6,003 bases of DNA. Origin: Elusimicrobiota bacterium. GTDB lineage: Bacteria; Elusimicrobiota; Elusimicrobia; Elusimicrobiales; UBA9959. The stretch lies in the NCBI GenBank assembly GCA_003500765.1, contig DNQL01000290.1, forward strand, positions 1 to 6,003, written 5' to 3'. Below, piece after piece: positions 1-4,769 of the stretch; the first letter of the stretch is position 1; the number at the start of each line of letters is the position of its first letter. Position numbers and translations under genes: made by a program. The notes below the pieces were generated by a model. That model worked only from the letters and a program-made list of their open reading frames with translations. It was not told where the DNA came from and ran no database searches.

Positions 1-500
1 CCGGCCGTGCCGGGCGCCGCGGGGACCGGGCTGCCGCTGAGGAACCACTTTTCTATTTTAGCGCAGGAATACACGTCGGCGGCGGGCACCCGCCCGGGGG
101 CGGCCCCGGACTCGTCGTTGCGGAAGCCGAAGACGAACATCGTGCTGTCGCAGTCCTCCTGGCTCTTTATGCAGTGCCCGGCCGTCATGACCAGGTCCTC
201 GCCTACAAGGGCGCCGGAGCAGAAGGCCCCGATGGGCTGCTGTGAGAAGGGTTCGCTCTCGCAAACTCCAACGGCGTCGGCGAATTTGGCCGTGCTCAGC
301 TTATAGGAATCCTGTTCCCGGGCCAGGTCCCATGAATTCCAGAGGGAAACGACCGAGTCGGCCAGCCAGCGCTGGTCGGCGGGTGCCTGGAAATATTCGA
401 GGCGGTCATCGGCGCCGTAGATGACCTTGTTGCCGGCTTTAAGCGAAGAGGGAAGGATGGATACCGCGAGAAACAGTGCTGTCAGGGCGATGTTGTTCAT
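1..500 (-). CDS. Secreted trypsin-like serine protease, N-terminal part (cut by left edge)
   Basis: An open frame runs from ATG at 500 to the left edge without a stop (166 codons visible, 3-500). Residues 1-22 form a Sec signal peptide: polar start, hydrophobic core ALFLAVSIL, likely cleavage after LKA. The protease fold begins near residue 50 (SVVSLWNS). GAFCSGALVGEDLVMTAGHC at 91-110 is the block around the catalytic His of the chymotrypsin fold, with His109 the catalytic residue and Cys94/Cys110 placed like the trypsin pair that brackets that His. Cys80, Cys117 and Cys146 match cysteines of the downstream-window paralogue. The catalytic Asp and Ser would lie beyond the edge, so activity cannot be judged. 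GGAGG (505-509) stands four bases before the ATG. The frame is closely similar to the protease at 694-1716 through residue 146, then diverges into a Gly/Ala/Pro-rich stretch near the edge (from about residue 155). It is a tandem duplicate expected to act in the periplasm or outside the cell; the substrate is unknown. A hairpin terminator separates it from its paralogue, so it probably has its own promoter; TATAGT at 548-553 (minus) is a possible -10 but has no convincing -35. Confidence 0.9.
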   Translation of the reverse strand, partial: MNNIALTALFLAVSILPSSLKAGNKVIYGADDRLEYFQAPADQRWLADSVVSLWNSWDLAREQDSYKLSTAKFADAVGVCESEPFSQQPIGAFCSGALVGEDLVMTAGHCIKSQEDCDSTMFVFGFRNDESGAAPGRVPAADVYSCAKIEKWFLSGSPVPAAPGTA

Positions 501-589
501 TAAGCCTCCGTATCCTGTTGCAAATACTTTTTACCTTCCCCGTTGACTATAATCAAAGGCCAAAGGTCCCATATTCTTGTGGGTCTTAA

Positions 590-617
590 GGCCTATATTA
601 GAATTAGTAATATGGCC
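590..617. repeat. Imperfect AT-rich inverted repeat upstream of the partial protease
   Basis: GGCC-TATATTA (590-600) pairs with TAATAT-GGCC (608-617) around a 7-base loop, giving about 10 base pairs with one bulged T. It lies 90-117 bases before the ATG at 500, downstream (in transcription order) of the terminator of the other protease. No U-tract follows on either strand, so it is not a typical intrinsic terminator. The flank and left arm (583-596, GTCTTAAGGCCTAT) recur in 13 of 14 positions on the other strand at 1797-1810, beside the palindrome upstream of the paralogous protease. A protein-binding site is possible; this is inference. Confidence 0.45.
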
Positions 618-638
618 TTCCGGGTGGGTCCTACGGGT

Positions 639-679
639 AAAAGAGCAGCCCCATCCGCGGGGGGCGCGGATGGGGCTGC
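639..679 (-). terminator. Intrinsic terminator after the complete protease gene
   Basis: A perfect 15-bp GC-rich stem (GCAGCCCCATCCGCG at 645-659, its complement at 665-679) with a 5-base G loop begins 14 bases after the TAG stop of the protease. On the minus strand it is followed by TCTTTT, a short U-rich tail. Stem strength, position just after a stop codon and the tail support termination of minus-strand transcription here, which would make the two protease genes separate transcription units. Confidence 0.85.
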
Positions 680-693
680 GCGGGGGATCTTTT

Positions 694-1716
694 CTATTCG
701 GGGACGGCTATCTCGGGCACCTCGATGGAGAAAGAGTCTCCGAACGAGTCCCTTATGGCGCCGATGCTGTCCAGGTTTGCCTCCCGGGCCGGCGCTATGG
801 AGGCCTCTTCCTCGCTGGTCATGGACATCTTGGGTACGCTGGCCGATACCTGGGAGACCTTGGTTACGTCCTCGCCGCGGCCTTCGCTCTGTCCGACCAC
901 GTTGGACTGGCGGCAGCCCTCGGCCGTGGTCACGAAGTCGGTGTCGCCGCGCACCAGTATGCCGGCGATCAGGCTGGTCCTGGAATCGAAGACCGGGGAA
1001 CCGGAATTGCCGCCGTAGGTGTCGAGGTCCGCCACGTAATGGGTGTCCCTGGAAGCGTCGCGCACGGTGGCCCCTTCCGCCACCTTGAGGGGCAGGCCTA
1101 CGGGATGGCCGATCACGAACATTCCGGCGCCCTTACTGAGGCCGGGGCCGCGGTGTAAGTTCAGGGGTTTGCGGCCCGAGACTTTGCGGTCCAGCCTTAT
1201 GATCGCGAAGTCGGCCCCGCCGTTGTCCAGGCCGTGGGCCACTATCTCCTTGCAGGAATAGACGTCGGCGCCAGGCACCGTGGAGGGAGCGCTGCCGCCG
1301 CGCGATTTTACGGCGAAGCCGAATACCAGCCTGGTGTTGGCGCAGGTATCGCCGTGGGTGGTGTTGACCGGAGGGTTGCGTATGCAGTGTCCGGCCGTCA
1401 TGACCAGGTCCTCGCCCACAAGGGCGCCCGAGCAGAAAGCGCCCTTCTGCTGCTCGCGGAAGCGCTCTCCGGCGCACAGGTTGGCGGCGTCGGCGAACTT
1501 CATCGTCGACAGTTTGAAGTTGGCCCCGTCCTTGGTCACTTTGTAAGAATTCCAGAGCGAAACGACCGAGTCGGCCAGGACCTTCCTGGAGGCGGGCGCC
1601 TCGAAGTAGTCCAGCCTGTCGTCCGAACCGTATATGACCTTGTTCTCGGCCGAGGCGTTAACGGCGAGGGCCGAGAGGAAAATTATCCCTGCGAGCGCGT
1701 TCATGATGGTCTTCAT
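694..1716 (-). CDS. Secreted trypsin-like serine protease with acidic C-terminal tail
   Basis: A complete 340-residue exported serine endopeptidase of the chymotrypsin fold, bacterial trypsin-like/V8-like type. Residues 1-23 are a Sec signal peptide ending ASA before Glu24. The full triad is visible: His110 in TAGHC, Asp169 in GADFAIIRLD and Ser238 in GGNSGSPVFD, where GNSGSP replaces the GDSGGP of trypsin, a variant common in bacterial V8-like enzymes. Asp-Thr-Tyr before the Ser motif and IGHPVGLPLK (202-211) also match that group. Six cysteines (81, 95, 111, 125, 155, 268) allow three disulfides; 95/111 correspond to the trypsin pair around the His. Residues from about 269 to 340 form a polar, acidic, cysteine-free tail rich in Ser and Glu that I do not recognise. 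GGAGG at 1721-1725 lies four bases from ATG, and a good promoter stands upstream (1746-1774); a terminator follows the stop. A paralogue lies next in transcription order (1-500). Substrate specificity and target are unknown; a role in nutrition, surface processing or defence is equally open. Confidence 0.94.
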   Translation of the reverse strand: MKTIMNALAGIIFLSALAVNASAENKVIYGSDDRLDYFEAPASRKVLADSVVSLWNSYKVTKDGANFKLSTMKFADAANLCAGERFREQQKGAFCSGALVGEDLVMTAGHCIRNPPVNTTHGDTCANTRLVFGFAVKSRGGSAPSTVPGADVYSCKEIVAHGLDNGGADFAIIRLDRKVSGRKPLNLHRGPGLSKGAGMFVIGHPVGLPLKVAEGATVRDASRDTHYVADLDTYGGNSGSPVFDSRTSLIAGILVRGDTDFVTTAEGCRQSNVVGQSEGRGEDVTKVSQVSASVPKMSMTSEEEASIAPAREANLDSIGAIRDSFGDSFSIEVPEIAVPE

Positions 1717-1720
1717 AGCT

Positions 1721-1736
1721 CCTCCGTATCGGTTGC
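1721..1736 (-). promoter_or_regulatory. Duplicated leader with RBS (also at 505-521)
   Basis: The bases before both protease ATGs are nearly the same: GCAAC, one or two variable bases, then GATACGGAGG, here at 1721-1736 and again at 505-521. GGAGG is four bases from ATG in each. Conservation outside the coding sequence shows that the duplication included the leader, or that the leader is functionally constrained. TACGGAGG with the same spacing also precedes the gene at 4770-5885, so part of this likeness is just the genome's strong RBS. Confidence 0.7.
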
Positions 1737-1745
1737 GGTCGCTAT

Positions 1746-1774
1746 GTTATACAGCGGAGGTTGACCAATGTCAA
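1746..1774 (-). promoter_or_regulatory. Sigma70-type promoter of the complete protease gene
   Basis: On the minus strand TTGACA (1769-1774, perfect -35) is followed by a 17-base spacer and TATAAC (1746-1751, five of six -10 bases). The start of transcription would fall near 1739, giving a leader of about 23 bases that holds the GGAGG site. The -35 is part of a perfect inverted repeat TTGAC-N4-GTCAA (1761-1774), which could serve as an operator, and a 20-bp palindrome starts ten bases upstream. This is the best promoter in the window. Confidence 0.8.
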
Positions 1775-1783
1775 TACCTGATG

Positions 1784-1803
1784 GGCCTATGCGCGCATAG
1801 GCC
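1784..1803. repeat. 20-bp perfect palindrome between membrane gene and protease promoter
   Basis: GGCCTATGCG followed by its exact complement CGCATAGGCC makes a gapless 20-bp palindrome. It lies 26 bases after the stop of the membrane protein gene and ten bases upstream of the -35 of the protease promoter; its centre is near -55 relative to the predicted start. As RNA it could fold into an 8-bp stem with a CGCG loop, but no U-tract follows on either strand, so a U-independent terminator is possible but less likely than a binding site for a dimeric regulator. The flank GACTTAAG joins it to the related element at 583-617. Confidence 0.6.
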
Positions 1804-1829
1804 TTAAGTCCGTATCCGGGCGCGGAGGG

Positions 1830-2792
1830 TCAGGGCAGCGGGACCAGCAGCGAGGCGGAGCGGGCGTCCAGCAGAAGGAATCCCAGGCAATATATAAGGA
1901 AGAGGAGGGCGTAAGAGGCCGGCCGAAACCAGGCCGGCGGCTGCAAAGAGGCGGTCGTTCCCCCTCCCAGCAGGTCGGCCCCGTCGCCCCTGGCCAAAAA
2001 AGACAGGGAATAGAGAGAAAAGGCCGAGAAAGCCAGGAAAGGAAAAGCGGCGTAGCCGGCCAGCGGCAGGCCCATGAAGGGCAGCCCGTCGGCGTAACCG
2101 AGGCCGTATACCCGGGAGGGTCCGCCGGCGTAGAGCCAGGCCTCGCCGGCCAGTCCGCATACCAGCCCCGCCGCGGCCAGGGCCGCGACCTTATCTTTTT
2201 CCCCTTTGGAAAGGAGCCCTATCAGCGAGGGCAGGCGCAGCCTGTAGTTTAACGGTTCCAGCACCAGAGGAAGGGCGATGGCCGCCAGCGGGAAAGACAG
2301 GGAGGGAAAGAAAAAAGGCAGAAAAAAAGCCGCTATGCCGGCGGCCTGCATGTAGTCCAGGGACTTTTCCGTGAAGTTCAGCGGACGCGGCGCGGTCTTT
2401 TTCTTGCCGAGCGGGGCGAGATAGGCGGCTGACTGGTGCAGGGCGGGCAGCATGGCCGAGCCGCAGGCCAGGTACCAGGTCCAGCGGAACGGCAACTGCG
2501 CCGGGAGGTTTATGTACTGCCAGACCCCCAGCGCGGCGTTTATACTTTCAAGGACCAGCCAGGCGGCGGCCGAGCAGGACGCCATCCAGAGGAAATCGTC
2601 GGTCCGGGAAATGATCAGCGATTCGCCCTTGAGCGAGAGCAGGAGGCTGTCGGAAAGAGCTATGTAGCTCCACCAGAGCAGCGGCGCCGCGAAGGACGCC
2701 AGCGGCTCGAAGCCGGTGAACATCCCGCCCAGGCCCATGAAGGCCAGCAGTAAGCCGGAGTATAGGACCGCGCTCGCTTTGAGATCCCGCAC
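1830..2792 (-). CDS. Polytopic membrane protein of unknown function, internally duplicated
   Basis: A 320-residue integral membrane protein starting at GTG 2792, with AGGGGA 8 bases upstream. The open frame runs on upstream into the 2942-3874 gene, but that part reads as Arg/His-rich shadow sequence; hydrophobic protein begins only after the GTG. GTG at 2831 is an alternative with a poorer RBS. I count about eight hydrophobic segments (roughly 9-27, 31-52, 68-90, 106-126, 150-178, 202-222, 239-266, 290-309). Two halves look alike: Asp48...Ser58-Leu-Ile...Glu82...Tyr93...Leu-Pro97 and Glu179-Pro-Leu-Asn...Ser189-Leu-Ile...Glu217...Tyr233...Leu-Pro238. From memory, EPLNYRL...SLI...GLVCG...E and a GLPLAGYAAFPF-like block resemble an uncharacterised family of bacterial multi-pass proteins, but I cannot name an entry. 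No catalytic or transport signature is visible. An extended -10 (TGCTAGATT, minus, near 2854-2862) could give a promoter in the gap upstream, without a clear -35. No function is assigned. Confidence 0.85.
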   Translation of the reverse strand: MRDLKASAVLYSGLLLAFMGLGGMFTGFEPLASFAAPLLWWSYIALSDSLLLSLKGESLIISRTDDFLWMASCSAAAWLVLESINAALGVWQYINLPAQLPFRWTWYLACGSAMLPALHQSAAYLAPLGKKKTAPRPLNFTEKSLDYMQAAGIAAFFLPFFFPSLSFPLAAIALPLVLEPLNYRLRLPSLIGLLSKGEKDKVAALAAAGLVCGLAGEAWLYAGGPSRVYGLGYADGLPFMGLPLAGYAAFPFLAFSAFSLYSLSFLARGDGADLLGGGTTASLQPPAWFRPASYALLFLIYCLGFLLLDARSASLLVPLP

Positions 2793-2796
2793 TGTG

Positions 2797-2874
2797 CTTT
2801 TCCCCTTTTCCCGGTTACGGCCGGCTTTCACGGTCTTTTCCCGGCCGCTTCCGTTTAATCTAGCACTTTTCCCG
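2797..2874. repeat. Four spaced CTTTTCCC direct repeats in an intergenic gap
   Basis: The 149-base gap between the dehydrogenase-like gene and the membrane protein gene holds CTTTTCCC at 2797-2804 and CTTTTCCCG at 2805-2813, 2835-2843 and 2866-2874. The last three are spaced 30 and 31 bases, close to three helical turns. The first copy overlaps the RBS of the membrane gene (GGGGAAAAG on the minus strand). The motif is short and low in complexity, so chance is possible; the even spacing is the reason to list it. Confidence 0.35.
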
Positions 2875-2941
2875 CCCGTTTTGCACCCGGCCTCCGCGCG
2901 CGTATCGGCGCGGGAGCTTTGACGCGGTCCGGGGACGCGGG

Positions 2942-3874
2942 TCAGGCGTTCTTCGTATAAGCTTTGAGGATGTGGTCCGGCAGGGCGTTGAGACCGAGGT
3001 CTGCTATCGTCTTGAGTATCGGCGCGACCTGTATCGAGTAGCGCCGGGATACGCCCTCCGGGTCCAGGCCGGGCCAGCTCCAGCACGAAGTGTGGGTGAC
3101 CCCGTCCACTTCGAAAGCGATGTCGTCGAGAAAAGTGGGATGCATCGTTTCTATGGGCGACTGGCCGGCGGGATTGGAGATGAGGTCGGCTATGACAGCC
3201 CCTTTTTTGAAAAGTTTGAGCATCCCACGGTTTATCAGGAAAACTTTTCCCCTCTTTTCGTAAGGCCAGTCGATGGCGTTGACCAGTATATCGCAGCCGG
3301 GAATATGTTCCCCCATCCGGGCGGTGTCGTGCTTGTTGAGTATCTCGATCCGGGCGAACATCCTGGCGGCGTACTGTATGGCGCCGAAAGCGACCTTGCC
3401 GTAGCCCATTATCTTTACCGAGCAGTTCTTCGGGTCGCCCCCCCACAGTTCGAAACCTTTTTTCATGCCCTGCAGGCCGGCCTGGTAAGAGGCTTCCACC
3501 ATACGGCGGCCCAGGGGGTCCTTGAGTTCTTCCAGCGCTATGCTGTTGAGCCCGTATTTTTTCAGAAGGGCGTCCAGCGAAGGGCTGCCTTTAAGGTGGA
3601 GCATGCTCATCATCGTGCTTCCGGGGACCATCAGCCTGAGCTCCTCCTCTTCGGGTTCCTTCAGCCTGACGACGAGTTCGCACCCGTAGACGTCCTCTTT
3701 CGCGGCTATTTTAGCGCCGGCTCTTTCGTATTCGCCGTCGCTTATGCCTATGCCTTTCCCGGCCCCGCTTTCGACCAGCACTTCGTGCGCCGCGGCGATA
3801 TCCCCGAGCTGCGGGGGTTCGATTATAACCCGCTTCTCCGCGTGCCTGCTCTCGGCGGCTATCCCTATCCTCAT
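2942..3874 (-). CDS. Alanine dehydrogenase/PNT-fold NAD(P)-dependent oxidoreductase (AlaDH/CeoS-like)
   Basis: A 310-residue protein with the two-domain fold of alanine dehydrogenase, transhydrogenase alpha subunit and N5-(carboxyethyl)ornithine synthase (CeoS). The N-terminal substrate domain shows GIAAESRHAEKR (Arg15), the VESGAGKGIGISDGEYERAGA block (34-54), RLKEP (Lys72) and SMLHLKG (His93). These match Arg15, Lys75 and His96, the substrate-binding and catalytic residues of alanine dehydrogenase. The Rossmann part has GYGKVAFG (157-164). Where alanine dehydrogenase has its catalytic Asp270, four residues after the Asp of the VDVAID strand, this protein has Asn234 (ADLISN). The length of 310 is short for alanine dehydrogenase (about 370) and closer to CeoS (about 313); ELKDPLGRRMV (116-126) also recalls saccharopine-dehydrogenase relatives. 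The substrate is therefore open: oxidative deamination of an amino acid, or reductive joining of an amine and a keto acid. ATG overlaps the upstream stop by ATGA, with GGGAGG seven bases before it, so translation is coupled to the deacetylase-like gene. Cytoplasmic: no signal peptide. Confidence 0.88.
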   Translation of the reverse strand: MRIGIAAESRHAEKRVIIEPPQLGDIAAAHEVLVESGAGKGIGISDGEYERAGAKIAAKEDVYGCELVVRLKEPEEEELRLMVPGSTMMSMLHLKGSPSLDALLKKYGLNSIALEELKDPLGRRMVEASYQAGLQGMKKGFELWGGDPKNCSVKIMGYGKVAFGAIQYAARMFARIEILNKHDTARMGEHIPGCDILVNAIDWPYEKRGKVFLINRGMLKLFKKGAVIADLISNPAGQSPIETMHPTFLDDIAFEVDGVTHTSCWSWPGLDPEGVSRRYSIQVAPILKTIADLGLNALPDHILKAYTKNA

Positions 3875-4683
3875 ATTCCCGCCTCCCGGGCCTTATCGAG
3901 AACTTCGCGCGAGCCGATGAAGCGGCCGTAACGGCGGCAGATGGCCAGGGCGGCGCGTATCTTCAGCCGCATGCGCCACGAGGCGAGATCGTAGGTATGG
4001 GCCAGCACGGCCACCACCGTCTCCCCGTCGCGGCGGGCCAGGCCGCGGCATTCGCGCCAGATCCGCGGCAGGGACATCTTCTCTATGTATATGCCCAGCG
4101 GCACTTCGATGACCCCGCTGCCGCCGGGCCTGCGGTGGTCCGCGCTGTCCAGCCGGTAAAAATTGGAGGGGGCTCCGCGCCAGTCCGAGACCAGCGCGCC
4201 GTTGGTGACCAGGTGGCGGTCCGGGTCGCAGGAGAAATCGAGAGGCAGGTCGTTCTCTTCCAGCAGGGGTATGACCGTAGGGCCGAAAGCCATGAAGCCG
4301 CCCCGGTAGGACGTCGGCGAGAGCCCGGCGGCCCGCAGCCCTTTGACCATGCCCGAGATGGCCGGGGCCATGCGCGCGGCGTCGGCGTGGTGCCAGGCGG
4401 AATGGAGGTCCTCCTCGTGGCAGTGCACCCCTACTTCCCCCCCCGAGGCCTCGACCCGCTTCCACAGGGCTATGAACTCCGGCCGCAGGAAAAAGTTGCG
4501 CGTGAGGGGCGAGGTGTGCGCGAAGTGGACGAACTTCCCCCCGACGGCGGCGGCCAGCTCCAGCTCCGCCTCGACCAGCGGCAGTTCGCGCTCCAGCGAA
4601 GGCCGGCGCTCCTCCGCGTCCAGATGCGTGGCGAAATATTCGCTCCAGTCTCCGTCGATGGTAAAAACGAAATTGAGGGCCAT
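3871..4683 (-). CDS. NodB-like polysaccharide-deacetylase-fold protein
   Basis: A 270-residue protein with the order of motifs seen in the polysaccharide deacetylase (NodB homology, CE4-like) superfamily. The first strand, FTIDGDW (7-13), offers Asp10 and Asp12 for the catalytic-base/metal positions. GGEVGVHCHEEDLH (81-94) supplies His87, His89 and His94 at the place of the metal-binding His motif. SYRGGFMAFGPTVIPLLEEN (125-144) corresponds to the Arg-Pro-Gly block, though the Pro is replaced by Gly. GVIEVPLGIY (190-199) and VLAHTYDL (226-233) resemble the last two strands, with His229 as the late His. The family removes N- or O-acetyl groups from glycans, and some members act on other amides; the target here is unknown. 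No signal peptide is present, which points to a cytoplasmic, small-molecule or lipid-linked substrate rather than the cell wall. The ATG is the only possible start, because the frame closes upstream at a TAG without another start. AAGGA seven bases before it lies inside the 3' arm of a strong hairpin. The stop overlaps the next gene by ATGA. Confidence 0.85.
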   Translation of the reverse strand: MALNFVFTIDGDWSEYFATHLDAEERRPSLERELPLVEAELELAAAVGGKFVHFAHTSPLTRNFFLRPEFIALWKRVEASGGEVGVHCHEEDLHSAWHHADAARMAPAISGMVKGLRAAGLSPTSYRGGFMAFGPTVIPLLEENDLPLDFSCDPDRHLVTNGALVSDWRGAPSNFYRLDSADHRRPGGSGVIEVPLGIYIEKMSLPRIWRECRGLARRDGETVVAVLAHTYDLASWRMRLKIRAALAICRRYGRFIGSREVLDKAREAGI

Positions 4684-4723
4684 AAAAAAATCCTTCCCCG
4701 GGCGGACGCCCGCCCGGGGAAGG
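4684..4723 (-). terminator. Strong hairpin plus U-tract ending at the deacetylase-like ATG
   Basis: A perfect 14-bp stem (CCTTCCCCGGGCGG at 4692-4705 on the plus strand, complement at 4710-4723, loop of four) is followed on the minus strand by A and seven T, and the T-run touches the ATG at 4683. It has all the parts of an intrinsic terminator for the oxidoreductase gene whose stop lies 47 bases upstream. The 3' arm also holds AAGGA, the only RBS of the next gene, so the same structure can hide that RBS. There is no T-run on the plus side, so it works only for minus-strand transcription. Confidence 0.85.
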
Positions 4724-4727
4724 TGCT

Positions 4728-4756
4728 ATGATAACAAACTTTTTCCCGTCCGTGAA
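4728..4756 (-). promoter_or_regulatory. Candidate promoter for the deacetylase-like/dehydrogenase-like pair
   Basis: On the minus strand TTCACG (4751-4756, four of six -35 bases) and TATCAT (4728-4733, five of six -10 bases) are 17 bases apart. Transcription would start at or just within the base of the 14-bp hairpin, so the 5' leader would consist almost wholly of that hairpin plus the U-tract. The match is moderate and the AT-rich composition of the gap raises the chance of a false hit. Confidence 0.45.
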
Positions 4757-4769
4757 CCTTTTTTTTGGA

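Noticed and set aside
548..553. Perfect TATAAT on the plus strand as a promoter
   Set aside because: No fitting -35 and no plus-strand gene downstream. The minus-strand reading TATAGT is a slightly better placed -10 for the partial protease but also lacks a -35.
543..1764. Long plus-strand open frames opposite the complete protease (for example 577-1158 and 1234-1764)
   Set aside because: They are antisense to a gene with a full catalytic triad and signal peptide, show no recognisable motifs, and follow from the high GC content.
1784..1803. Palindrome as a standard Rho-independent terminator of the membrane gene
   Set aside because: No run of T follows on the minus strand (CATCAGG comes next) nor on the plus strand, so it was listed as a palindromic element instead.
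2793..3446. Minus-strand open frame continuing upstream of the membrane protein as one 538-residue protein
   Set aside because: The extra N-terminal part is Arg/His/Pro-rich without hydrophobic pattern and overlaps, in another frame, the well-supported dehydrogenase-like gene. A GTG with a usable RBS stands at the point where membrane protein sequence begins.
3893..4465. Second minus-strand frame of 190 residues inside the deacetylase-like gene
   Set aside because: Rich in Arg, Gly and Pro with no motif; a +1 shadow of the gene that holds the NodB-like motifs.
2972..4731. Plus-strand frames of 319 and 244 residues opposite the dehydrogenase-like and deacetylase-like genes
   Set aside because: Both mirror genes with clear family motifs on the minus strand; their translations are low-complexity antisense readings and lack RBS support.
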